Positions 1 to 10,772 of a stretch of DNA of 64,000 bases are shown here, piece after piece. A program made the position numbers and the translations under genes. The notes below the pieces were generated by a model, which searched no databases, had not been told where the DNA came from, and saw only the letters and a program-made list of their open reading frames with translations. How positions within the stretch are numbered: the first letter of the stretch is position 1; each line of letters starts with the position of its first letter. Source of the DNA: Bolinopsis microptera (lineage: Eukaryota; Ctenophora; Tentaculata; Lobata; Bolinopsidae); contig NC_087083.1 in the NCBI RefSeq assembly GCF_026151205.1, forward strand, positions 3,944,460 to 4,008,459. Direction: 5' to 3'.

Positions 1-1744
1 AACCTGGTTATATAAGCTCACAGTTAGTTCCCTTTTCTCATAGCTAGGTCAGGGTGTATCCTTGCTGCTTCACTCCGTCATATCACATGGTAGTTCCCCT
101 TGGTAGTTCCCCTTTTCTAGCGTACACGGGACCCGTACTCACGTACAGGACAGTCCCGTATACATGTACAGACTCCAGGGTCTATTGTTTGATCTTTGAA
201 GCCTTTATGACCGGACCTACCGATCTGTATAATTGTTGAGCTCATCTAGTTGGAGAATACGTGTAATCAGTTTTGCAGTGATATCCGGTATTCAGTTCGG
301 ATGACTGTCCGAGTTGCTCTTGTTTAGACGTTTAGTATTTTCATTTTGTCGTGTATAATTCACGTGATGCCCAAATAAGGAGTTATACGTGTATAATCTC
401 ACTCTCTTATCTCTTATCTTAAATATTATCATAGAGTTTCAGTAGGGTTGTACTGATTATGAGTTATAGGAAGATTGTCGCTAAAAACAGGTGAGATTCG
501 GGGTTACAATTACAAAACCGCAAGGTTGCTATAGTTACTATAGCTACTATAGTTACTATAGTTACTATAGTTACTATAGTTACTATAGTTACTATAGTTA
601 ATGTAGGTACAGAATACAGATTGAGATAATTGGTATAAACTTGAGTTGGTGATTGCTTGTATTTAGCTCAGTTTAATAATTACATAATTGTAATGAGTTA
701 ATTACATCTAAATAATGTTACTTTAAAGTATGATCCGAATGATCTGGTTTTACAGCGGCTGGCATCATTTAAATATTAAAGTAGTGTGCGTTATTCGGTT
801 GCGAGATATGGTTGCTAACGGAGATATGGTTGCTAACGGAGATATGGTTGCTAACGGAAGGGTTGTTCATTAGTTTCATCAGGAAACAAACATAAAAAAT
901 AGCGGACAATCTTGGCTGGTTTCATGTTCCATCTCGCTAGATATCCACTAAAAAGTCTACAGTGAAAACGGCGGCAATCCCAGCCTCCCCCTTCTGTGAC
1001 GTCACGCCTTATGACGTCACGACTAACGAGCGAGACTAGTTAACATTAACAATTATACCCGGTTATACTACGAAGAGTAGTCGGGCAGATTATATTTGCT
1101 GCTACTCCCGCATGTTTGATCTCGTCTGAGACTTTAGTCAGCAAACACCTGTTATAACACTGCCAGGGTTACCAGGGTTACCAGGGTTGCCAGGGTTACC
1201 AGTCTGTATCCCTCTTATTATATACTGCATGTAAGCTTGGTTAAACAGCATTGGGCAAAGCATTCTCACGATTATAATAGTGTTAATTACTGTTGACACT
1301 TTAAATCAATGGACGATATCAAGCAATAAGAGTTTTTTGGGAAATATGTACTTTTAAATGGTGTAAATTCCTCGTGTGCTTTATCACACGATTAGATGAT
1401 TTAATATTCCTGATAATACGCCGCCTTGATTACAAGTGATGACAACTTTTAACGATGACAACTTTTAACTGACTCAAATTGGGACTCGGACCAGCCGTTA
1501 ATCACAAACGATTAAATAATTCGTTGCCAAACCTCCGTGTCATTACATCTTGTGACCACGATTTGTGACAAGGAAGGTAATCATGACTTATGACAGCAAC
1601 TTATATACTTATATAGTAACTATGGTTACTATGGTAACTATGGTTACTATGTTTACTATGGTTACTATGGTAACTATAGTAACTTATGACCACCACTTGA
1701 GATGTTACATGTGACTAAGGCTTACTTAAGCGTTTTATTTTCAG
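1..1744. other. Non-coding stretch upstream of first exon-like segment
   Basis: I see no convincing coding exon here. It holds short tandem repeats: a 9-bp TAGTTACTA-type run at about 528-600, three copies of an 18-bp GGAGATATGGTTGCTAAC unit at about 805-860, CCAGGGTTA repeats at 1160-1200 and TATGGTTAC-type repeats at 1615-1690. One E-box/CArG core lies at 361-380. Confidence refers to the absence of a clear gene. Confidence 0.5.
997..1019. promoter_or_regulatory. Paired full CRE palindromes
   Basis: Two perfect TGACGTCA palindromes lie 15 bp apart (997-1004 and 1012-1019) just after a C-rich stretch. TGACGTCA is the classical CREB/ATF site. The location, 0.7 kb upstream of the first exon-like segment, fits a promoter, but this is inference only; no TATA box or start site can be fixed. 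Confidence 0.35.
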
Positions 1745-1832
1745 CCCTCAAGCCAGTAAGAAAAAGATCGGATTTAAACCTGGTGGATACAGTTTAGCCG
1801 CAGGAGTCAAAGGTGCTAGAAACATATCCGAG
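1745..1832 (+). CDS. Candidate internal exon upstream of the SH3 adaptor gene
   Basis: An open segment preceded by a good acceptor (TTTATTTTCAG) and followed by a donor (GAG|GTAAAT). Read after one leftover base, it encodes 29 residues, PQASKKKIGFKPGGYS... to ...ARNISE, and ends in phase 0. That matches the phase of the small exons from 12387 onward, so it could be an upstream exon of the same transcription unit. Its IGFKPGG start loosely recalls the GFKTHVPG motif repeated in the 8.4-10.7 kb exon. It cannot be joined in phase to the ATG at 8430, so the two may be alternative 5' exons. I do not recognise a domain. Confidence 0.4.
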
Positions 1833-2454
1833 GTAAATGGTTATTATATACACTTTCACTTTCACTTTCACTTTCACTTTGAGTCTTTCACTTTCACTCT
1901 CACTTCTCTCCCATTTTCATTTTGTTGTCACTCTACTTGTAGTTTCACTCCTGTTTCATCTTCCTCTTCATTTTCCCGATCACACATAGTTTAAAAGTTG
2001 CGGGGGAACGGAATCGCTGAAAATGGTATTTATTTCCGTTTGACTTAAATATTTGATGTTTTATGGTCTCGGGCTGGGTCAAAGTACTAGTACATCGTCC
2101 GGGCAAGGAGGGGACTAGTGTTACCATAGTTACTAGGGTAACTATAGTAACTTATAGGATAAGGGTTTGAGCGAAGGTTTAAATTCGGGGTGACGAACTT
2201 TGTGAGATGAAACTATAAGTATAACGAGGAAAGAGAAGCAGAACCGCTTCAAGAAGCCATACAATTGACCAGACTGTAGTCGGCCGTTATCTTAGACCCC
2301 TCCGAAAGCAGTTACAAATACCAGGGTATAAAAATAACCTACTTGTAAAAATGAACTAAGCCCGAACATAAAATATTAACATCAGCACCTTGGTCTTTAA
2401 AACATACCTAACTTTAAAACTGTAGATCTACAGACCCCAATACCATGTCCACTG

Positions 2455-2580
2455 TAACACCACGTGTTAAACCTGTCACGTGTTAAACCTGCCACGTGTT
2501 AAACCTGCCACGTGTTAAACCTGCCACGTGTTAAACCTGTCACGTGCTAAACCTGCCACGTGTTAAACGTGTCACGTATC
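2455..2580 (+). repeat. 16-bp E-box minisatellite
   Basis: About seven copies of CACGTGTTAAACCTGC with small changes. Each copy carries a CACGTG E-box. Its sequence outside CACGTG is unrelated to the other CACGTG arrays in this window. Confidence 0.85.
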
Positions 2581-3268
2581 CATGGTGATATTAGCATTTA
2601 ATTATGACTTGTTATTGATCTATTACGCTCCAACTGGTCTAACAGCGGATACCGGGATACCGTCACGAGAAATAATCGTTACAATTCGCCCTGTATTAGC
2701 TTCAATTCAGAGAGCTAACAGTTTGATTCCTAATATGGGTTTGTTTTAGCTGTGGTTTGCATCTCGCGAAATAATCGCCACTACCCACTACCATACATGG
2801 GCATGTTTAGAATTGGTCGCCTGGTAATACAATGCGTTATGAGAGTCGCGCCCCTGCTATGTAGCTGTTCGCTATTGAATTATTTCCGCGTGACTTTTAC
2901 GGGAAACCCCCTCAAGTACTTTAATCACCAAATTCCAGCCGATTCGTTAAATCAAGATACCTTAAGAGTTAAAATCTGATTAGAATTCTCCTTCAACTGG
3001 ACCGGAGCCAGGAATATCCCTTCAAATTACAATTACAACAAATTACAGCTTCAAATTACAACTACCTTATTGGCTGGGTTTCAGAGCTGTTCACAACTTG
3101 TAGGAGCGCAGCGCTGTCACCAGGCCGGCCTGGTAACCCTGGCAACCCTTTATTAGGTCGCACTATTCCGGGCTACATGTATATACCGGATAGGTTTATC
3201 AGGTCGCACTATTCTTCAGTAATTTATTTATGTTACAGTACCTCGTGTGTCGTTGTCCTAGCACCTCC

Positions 3269-3298
3269 TAGAGAGAGAGAGAGAGAGAGAGAGAGAGC
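3269..3298. repeat. (GA)n microsatellite
   Basis: An uninterrupted GA dinucleotide run of about 30 bp. Between it and 3540 there are three imperfect copies of a roughly 30-bp unit containing GTAAAACTGTCGGTATTTTC. Confidence 0.8.
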
Positions 3299-3768
3299 AC
3301 CTCCAAACCTCGCACTATTCCTCAGTGCGAGCTCCTCCCAACCTCCCTACTGCTGACTGACGCGCTGTGTTTAAATACGGCGCTTTGTTGTTGCGGTCAG
3401 CCGTCCTCGTCAGTCTAACTGTCTGGTGCTTTTTAAACTTTCCGGTACCGTAAAACTGTCGGTATTTTCTGGTGCCGTAAAACTGTCGGTATTTTCTGGT
3501 GTCGTAAAACTGTCCGATATTTTGAAACTGCCAGTCTAGAATAGTAGTCAAGGTTCAATTGTTTACAGTTTGGTGTTTACAGCCTGATAGTAGCTCCACC
3601 CAGTACCCTGTACCACACGGTCTACAGATCAACGAGAATAGTCACATGACTTAGTTCAAACTGGTCACGTGATTTAGTAAATATGTTAGATCTGGACAGA
3701 ATAGCGTTTTTAATAGTGTCATCTTTGTTCTTTTGTTAAGGGCGCCTAATATTGTTATGAATTAATCT

Positions 3769-5457
3769 GAGTGGAGTTGGGTTAAAAACATATAAGAGAT
3801 ACGATGATTTAACTTGTAGAAGCTTTCAATAAACATGTGTTAATCGTCGTCAGCTGAATGTGATGTGGTGGACAATGCTTATATGTGATTGAGTGGTGTC
3901 AGGGATGGAGGGTGGGGGAGGTGTGGGTGGGAAAGTGAAAATTACAGTACAATGTCAATAAAAATTTAGTCTTCTGTTGAGGTTGAGAAGGAAATGCCAG
4001 ATGGTCTTGACTTTAAGGATTTGGCAATTTTAGGAAGAATGGGGTCCCAGAGGGAACTACATTTGGGTGCGCGGTCTGTTCTGTTCATAGCGGGTTGTCG
4101 TATTTGTATAGCTGCGTGTTCTGTGAGGTCAAGTTGGGAGCGTGAGGTGAGGGATTTGAGGACTTCGATGTTGTTCCAGGAGATGGTGTGGCCGGTGGTC
4201 AGGGCATGATGTGCAGGGGCTGATTTGATTCTGTCTGTGGATTCGTCGATGGCGTTGTTGAGTCTGTAACATCGTTCGTGTTCTTTCATGCGGTGGACCA
4301 AGGGTCTGTAGGTCTGTCCGGCGTATTTGGAGGGGCACTGTGAGCAGGAAATTTCGTAGATGGTGTTGGGAGTGAGGTGAGTAGGGGGTGTGGTCTTCGT
4401 TTTGGTGAGGAGGTTGCAGAGGGAGGTAGCAGAGGAGTGGGTGACTTTGATGTCGTGTTGTCCGAGTATCTTGGAGATGGGTTTGGATAGGGAGGGATGG
4501 AAAGGAAGAGAAACACTAAGGGCATGTTCACGGGTCTGTCGGTTGAATGAGGCTAGGGATTGGTGGCGAGAGGGGTTGGTGAATTTCCGTTGTACTTCGT
4601 CCATGATGGTGGTGATGCGGTGAGGAGGGAAGCCGTTCTGGAGGCAAACGTGTCGTACTGTCTGGAGTTCGTCGTCAAGGTGTTGGGGTGAGCAGATGTT
4701 GTGGGCTCTTCTGGTCAGTGATCGGATGACTGCGTTCTTAGATGAGTTGGTGGTGCAGGAAGAGTACTTGGTGTAGAGGTTGGTGTGGGTGGGTTTTCTG
4801 TAGACTGATGTGGATTTGTCAGGGTGGATGAGAACGTCAAGGAAGGGTATAGTTCCGTCTGTAGAGGGATGTTCTTGGGTAAAGTTGAGGTCTTCAGTAA
4901 GGGAGTTAAGGAATGTAAGGAAGGATTCTGCGTGGTTTCTGTCTCTGAAAGATCCAAGGCCGTCGTCAACGAAATGGGAGTAAGTGTTCGGAGGGTCAGG
5001 ACATGAGGATAAAGCTAAGGTCTCGATTTCAGCAAGGCGGATTTCAGCTAGTTCAACAATGAGGGGGGATCCCATTGTACCACCTTCGTCTTGGGAGTAG
5101 AAGGAGCCGTTGAATTCAAGGTATGAGTTGTCAAGGCAAAAGTTGATAAGGGAGCCTATGGTGGTGGTGGTGACATTGGAGGGAAGACGAGAGGGGTTCT
5201 GTTCAAAGGAGGAGATGACAGTTTTGAGAGCTAGGCGCATGTCACAGGAGGTGTACAAGGATTGGACGTCTAAGGAGGCGTGGTAGTGGAAGGAGGGATT
5301 GAGAGAGGAGTCGAAGCGATGTTTGAAGTCGGAAGAGTCTTTGAGGCGTAAGGGGTTCTGGGCTAGGGGTTTGAGGAAAGATGCGAGGACTTTGTGGAGG
5401 GCTTGGAGGGGGGTGTTGTAGAAGCTGACTACGGGACGGAATTAATGACTACGGGAC
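3769..5457 (-). mobile_element. Penelope-like retroelement, 5'-truncated
   Basis: The element is bounded by a perfect 15-bp direct repeat, GTTATGAATTAATCT, at 3754-3768 and 5458-5472, which I read as the target-site duplication. Between the copies lies about 1.69 kb on the minus strand: a truncated reverse-transcriptase/GIY-YIG frame and roughly 200 bp of 3' untranslated DNA (3769-3965). At the truncated 5' end GACTACGGGACG occurs twice. There are no LTRs. The clear duplication implies a fairly recent insertion. Confidence 0.85.
3966..5440 (-). CDS. Penelope-like RT with GIY-YIG endonuclease (partial)
   Basis: One open frame to the stop at 3966, open to the 5' truncation near 5440. N-terminal to the first Met-like codon it already encodes SLDVQSLYT, matching RT motif A (LDVxSLYTN in Penelope-like RTs). 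The active-site block appears as SHFVDDGLGSF, with PFLDVLI and KPTHTNLYT after it, both typical of this RT group. The last about 130 residues are a GIY-YIG endonuclease: IYEISCSQCPSKYAGQT, then RPLVHRMKEH and a conserved Glu in LTEHAAIQ. The two Cys before KYAGQT fit the usual Penelope linker. No stop or frameshift interrupts the preserved part, but the N-terminal RT lobe is missing, so the copy is not a full gene. Confidence 0.88.
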
Positions 5458-5472
5458 GTTATGAATTAATCT

Positions 5473-8354
5473 CCGTTATTTGTTACGACTGATTTCTCTT
5501 TACAGATGTTTAGTAACTGTAACGGTACTCGTAACGGCACTCGTTTGATTTTGTCTTCGCAGAGAAATCAAACTTAAACCACAAACTTAACTTTATTGGG
5601 TTTGTTATTACCTTATATGGGCATCACGTGATTTGTGATGAAATCATCTGCTGACCGTTGGTCTGCAGTGTAGAGGGTTTATAAAGTTATGAGGGCTGAT
5701 TTCTTTTGGTGTTTTAAAGATTTTTCATCGTCGGTTTTTCAGTTGTTTCATTTTGTTTTGGCAGAGACATTTTGTGCAGCCGTGATCACTGTCATTCGGT
5801 CCCATAAAACTCAAACCAAAAACATAACTTCATTGGGTTTATGATCCAATAATAGTACTATCCAAGCATGGCCACAACTCTGGTCAAATCATCTGCTAAA
5901 ATATGTAAAGTGTTATTCTGCGGTAAGGGTATGGTGTGAACTTCTCTCTTCTCGATCATGGTATAGATGACGAGTGAAGACTCACAAGGAAGCCACACTT
6001 CTTGAGTTGAAACTTTTGAAGTTTTCCAGCAGTAACTTTGTCAGATTCGATCGCTTTCGATTAGATTAGATCCGAATTAGGAAGGTCTTATCAATATCAC
6101 ATAGTTTTGTTTATTGTTTAGAAAAGTAGTAAATCAAAATCACTATACTGGTACCAGGACTTCAGCCAGGACAATCCCTCGTGGTAAAATAGAAGTCACG
6201 TTTGAAGTCTGGTCGGAAACTTCAAAAATATAGCAGAATCCCAGAATTAGCGTGTAATAGTATGCCCTTATATGGGCATCAGGTGATATTACTATTAGTA
6301 GCTGCTGGTACACGCTCCCAACCCACAAGAAGCTTAATAGCAGTACTAATATAATCTCGGTATACTTTTAAAGAGTCTGTCACAACGGAGGGTGTGTTTG
6401 ATATCGTAATAATTCTTAATATTCCTTAATATTCCTTAATGTTCCGTAATATTCCGTAATATTCCGTAATGTTCCTTAATATTCCTTAATATTCCGTAAT
6501 ATTCCTTAATGTTCCGTAATATTCCGTAATGTTCCGTAATGTTCCGTAATATTCCTTAATGTTCCATAATATTCCGTAATGTTCCGTAATGTTCCGTAAT
6601 GTTCCGTAATGTTCCTTAATATTCCTGAATATTCCTGAATATTCCGTAATATTCCGTAATATTCCTTAATATTCCGTAATATTCCGTAATGTTCCGTAAT
6701 GTTCCTTAATATTCCTTAATGTTCCGTAATATTCCTTAATGTTCCGTAATGTTCCTTAATATTCCTGAATATTCCTGAATATTCCGTAATATTCCGTAAT
6801 ATTCCGTAATGTTCCTTAATGTTCCTTAATATTCCTTAATATTCCTTAATATTTCGTAATTTTCCGTAATATTTCGTAATATTCCGTAGTATTACTTATT
6901 CTGTAATTCCACCCTTCTCTATTCCATCACCCAAATAAGTCTTCCCTCTGTCGTAACCAAACCTCAGAACATGCGCTGGGAGTGATGTGAAGAGTGGTGA
7001 TCACTTTGTAATATACGTGATTTATGCTACTGTCACGTGATTTCTGCTACTGTCACGTGATCTCTGCTCGTGTCACGAAGGGCTGTTAGCCGTGAAGCGT
7101 TGTGAGAGTTGAATATAACGTGTCATGTTTGACAGGGACACGTGTTTGTCACATGTTTGACAGGGACACGTAGGGGTTACTCCTTCTTCAAGACAGCTTA
7201 ACTTAAATCATTGTAATGTTGTCACGATAAGTACAGAGCGAGGAGTAGTTATGATTATTTATGGTATTTAACGCTGCAGGGCTCGGTTATCAACAGTATG
7301 GGTCTTCAGATCTTGTACTCATAGTTAAAAATAGTTGTTCTATGTTAAGTATGTTAGCACCCTATAATTCTTCAATCAGTTGCCTCCAACCTCACCAATT
7401 TTTCAATCAGATGCCCCGAAACGGTACTACTACTAATCAAAGTCCGTTTTGTGCCTTCTACTGTAACCACTATATTAGTGGTTACTACTGGTTACTACTG
7501 GTTACTACTGGTTACTACTGTAACCAGTAGTAGTGGCACTATTCCAGGAGTTGTGTCAGTTAGACGCTATTTCCGGCCTCTTTTCCCCTTCTTCAGAGTC
7601 GTCTAACTGTTGAAGTGTTAAAGCTAGTCCCTTATATGGGCATCACGTGATTTAACTAGGACTTGTTCTCTAGTACACACAAAGCTAGGACTTGTCCCAA
7701 CTTGTTGTAAAATTGTAACACGAGATATCTTGTTTAGAGTCCTTCTGTTAATTTCTTCAACCTGCCGAGTAAAGGTGTTATCCGTCTTAAGAGATGTGAA
7801 TTGCCAGCATTCCGGTCAATAATCAGGCTAATTCAAATAGTTCTATCAACACAACTGATTTGACTTATTTAAATAGTTGTTATAGCTAATACGATTTATT
7901 TGACTTATCTTAATACTTCGCAGAACCTGTAACCGACCTGTGAGCGGGTAAATGTATAACTATCACGTGATTCCCATATAAGGGTAGAACTACCACGTGA
8001 TGCCCATATAAGGGTAGAACTATCTAGAGCTTCTTAAGTTCACCCTGACCTAGTTTATAACACAAATGTTGGAGTGGGAGGTTGTGCCGGTTGTTGTGAT
8101 GTGTTATACTTCTCCTTCTCTTTTGCTTGTTTTCCTTTGTCAGATCTTGCCTTTCGCTTTCCCAGTTTTGTTTGATTCCCTGTGCTGCGCAGTTTTGGTA
8201 TAGCAGACACCTTTTACTTTATTAATAAGTAGGACTATAATCAGTGTTAAAATTTAATCGTTCTGTTGTTGCAACTATAGTGATAATCTATATTTTCCTC
8301 ACCTTTGCAACTATAGTGATAATCTATATTTTCCTCATCTTTCCTCTGTTTTAG
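5473..8354. other. Intronic/intergenic DNA with arrays and scattered CACGTG cores
   Basis: No coding exon is apparent. It holds a decamer array (6411-6890), GTTACTACTG repeats at about 7478-7525, and E-box/CArG cores at about 5613, 6266, 7631, 7963 and 7994. A 34-bp GCAACTATAGTGATAATC-containing unit is duplicated just before the acceptor at 8354. Confidence 0.5.
6411..6890. repeat. Decamer array TTCCGTAATA
   Basis: About 48 near-perfect 10-bp units, varying at two positions (TTCC[GT]TAAT[AG]). The 10-bp spacing is almost one DNA turn, so every AT step faces the same side of the helix. Confidence 0.9.
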
Positions 8355-8429
8355 TTAAGAACCAAGAACCCCTCCTGCTGCTAACCACGTGTTCTACCTG
8401 TACTACACAACCTGTAACTACACATCTGA

Positions 8430-10772
8430 ATGGAAACAGATCACCCACGTGACACTAAAGAATCACGTGACACGACAGAATCACGTGGCACGACAGAGTC
8501 ACGTGACACTAAAGAATCACGTGACCACCCGCGGTACATGTACACTGACCCGCAGGACGCGCGCGTGTCACGTGACAAGACGCCCACTGAGCTAGCTGAA
8601 CAGTGTCTATCTGAGTTGACGGGGGGAGTTCCTAGTACTGTCTCTCTTATTGATATGGGGAACCAGGAGCATGCTAAAGCGTCGCAGTGTTTACAGGAGT
8701 TTGTAACTGAAAGAACAGCTGCACTCGGACAAAATCCTGAAAAAACAGTGGATCACAAAACAGAAGATCGTAAAACTGAGGGCAGTAATCCAGAGAGAAC
8801 TCCACGTGACGTCATCACAACACCACGTGACGTCATCACAACACCACGTGACGTCATCACAACACCACGTGACGTCATCACAACACCACGTGACGTCACA
8901 TCGCCACCGCGTGACGTCACATCGCCACCACGTGCTACGAACGGTAGAGGATTCAAAACACATGTTCCAGGGGTCTTTGGCAAGATCCAAGCTAAGTTAG
9001 ATCCCTCAATTAAGCTGGTTGGAGATGAAATAGGAGGAGATGTTATTTGCAAACCTGCCAAACTGTCCCAAGCATTTCCAGATGTTGAAACTGAGAACAG
9101 TAAGCCTGCCCCGATCATCCGTTCCTCTTCAGTACTTAGTTCAGATGATCCTGTTGAAATAGCTGAACAGTGTCTCGCTGAATTACTGAATGGAGTGCCC
9201 AATATACCACCACGTGACGTCTTATGTTCGTCACGTGACGTCATCACACCAGCACGTGACGTCATATGTTCCTCACGTGACGTCATCACACCAGCACGTG
9301 ATGCAGTACCTCCTTTACATGAAAACATCAAGCAGAAACCTGCGGTTATGAGTCGTAAAGTCAGTGCTCCAGCAATGCAGAGGAACGCACGTGGATTTAA
9401 AACCCATGTTCCAGGTATCTTTGACAAGATCCAAGCCAAGTTAGACACTTCTTTAATTCCTAATGACATGGATGAAGAATTCGATATCAAGCCTCAAAAA
9501 ACTTCAAACAATATTAGAAATACTTCTGCAACTGCTAGATCTGAAAATGGATCTGTAAAATCAGCAACACTCAGTCGCTCCTCCTCAGTCTTGAGTAGCA
9601 CAGACGACCCTGTTGAAATGGCGGACCTATTTCTGGCCGAGCTTGAAGTACCCAACATCTCCCGTATTAATCTGGACAATCTTGACCACTCTAACGCTTC
9701 TCAGTGTCTCCAGGATTCTGCCGCATTTGCCTTGTCACGTGACGTCATCACACCACCGCGTGACGTCATCACACCACCGCGTGACATCATCACACCGCCA
9801 GAAGATGTGGTCCCTCCTCTTCATGAGAATATAAAGTTTATAAAACCTCCAGTAATGCAGCGGAGAGTCAGTGCTCCAGCAATGCAGAGAAACGCACGAG
9901 GATTTAAAACCCATGTTCCAGGTATCTTTGACAAGATCCAAGCAAAGTTAGATACCTCTCTGGTTCCCGATGATGTAGAAGATGAAATCTATTCTAAACC
10001 GAAAACAAAACCCCCCTCCCGATATAACAAGACCTCCCCAATAAGCCGTTCTTCTTCAGTGCTGAGCTCCGACGATCCTATTGATATAGCGGATCAGTGT
10101 CTCGCCGAGTTACAGAACGGTAGCGGTGTGATCACACCACCACGTGACGTCATCACACCAACACGTGACGTCATCACACCACTGCGTGACGTCATCACAC
10201 CACCAGAACATGTGGTTCCTCCTCTTCATGAGAATATAAAGTTTATAAAACCCCCAGTAATGCAGAGAACAGCCAGTGCTCCAGTAATGCAGACCAACTC
10301 TAGGGGATTCAAAACTCACCTGCCGGGTATATTCGGTAAGATTCAAGCCAAGTTACCTGCAGTGAAGCTAGTCGACGAGGAAGCTGATGAAACAAGCAAG
10401 CAAAGTAATTCTCCTCCACCTTGTGACGTCATCACAACAGCACGTGACGTCATCACACCACCGCGTGACGTGTTCTCCAGACTAAACGAGTTGGAACCTG
10501 ATGGTTTCCAGAACCACTGCCCTGGTGTCTTTAACAAGATCCAAGAGAAACTGTACTTTAACCCGGAGATGAGGGAGAGTGGAGGATCAGACAACAAACA
10601 GCCCTCACGTGACGTCACAAAAAATTCACGTGACGTCACTAAGACACCACGTGACGCCACACCTCTGGATGTGTGGGATACGATACCTGCTCTGCACGAG
10701 AATATCAAGTTTATAAAAGCTCCGGTAACACAGCAGTTCACTAAACCGTTACACTACCTCGCTACTGACTGA
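8430..10772 (+). CDS. N-terminal repeat-module exon of the adaptor gene
   Basis: An unbroken 780-codon frame from ATG 8430 to TGA 10772. An in-frame TGA directly precedes the ATG, and a strong acceptor lies at 8354, so it may be an alternative first coding exon. It contains about five copies of a module of roughly 150 residues: an [DE]xAxQCLAEL helix-like motif, a run of RDVITP/T repeats, [22 protein letters not shown], then [17 protein letters not shown] and a Ser block [12 protein letters not shown] donor CCG|GTAACA at 10724 would join it in phase 0 to 12387, whose LYEDIKTPI echoes LHENIKFIK. The RDVIT runs are translated E-box/CRE minisatellites. I do not recognise the module as a known domain. 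If the donor is not used, the protein ends at 10772. Confidence 0.68.
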   Translation: METDHPRDTKESRDTTESRGTTESRDTKESRDHPRYMYTDPQDARVSRDKTPTELAEQCLSELTGGVPSTVSLIDMGNQEHAKASQCLQEFVTERTAALGQNPEKTVDHKTEDRKTEGSNPERTPRDVITTPRDVITTPRDVITTPRDVITTPRDVTSPPRDVTSPPRATNGRGFKTHVPGVFGKIQAKLDPSIKLVGDEIGGDVICKPAKLSQAFPDVETENSKPAPIIRSSSVLSSDDPVEIAEQCLAELLNGVPNIPPRDVLCSSRDVITPARDVICSSRDVITPARDAVPPLHENIKQKPAVMSRKVSAPAMQRNARGFKTHVPGIFDKIQAKLDTSLIPNDMDEEFDIKPQKTSNNIRNTSATARSENGSVKSATLSRSSSVLSSTDDPVEMADLFLAELEVPNISRINLDNLDHSNASQCLQDSAAFALSRDVITPPRDVITPPRDIITPPEDVVPPLHENIKFIKPPVMQRRVSAPAMQRNARGFKTHVPGIFDKIQAKLDTSLVPDDVEDEIYSKPKTKPPSRYNKTSPISRSSSVLSSDDPIDIADQCLAELQNGSGVITPPRDVITPTRDVITPLRDVITPPEHVVPPLHENIKFIKPPVMQRTASAPVMQTNSRGFKTHLPGIFGKIQAKLPAVKLVDEEADETSKQSNSPPPCDVITTARDVITPPRDVFSRLNELEPDGFQNHCPGVFNKIQEKLYFNPEMRESGGSDNKQPSRDVTKNSRDVTKTPRDATPLDVWDTIPALHENIKFIKAPVTQQFTKPLHYLATD

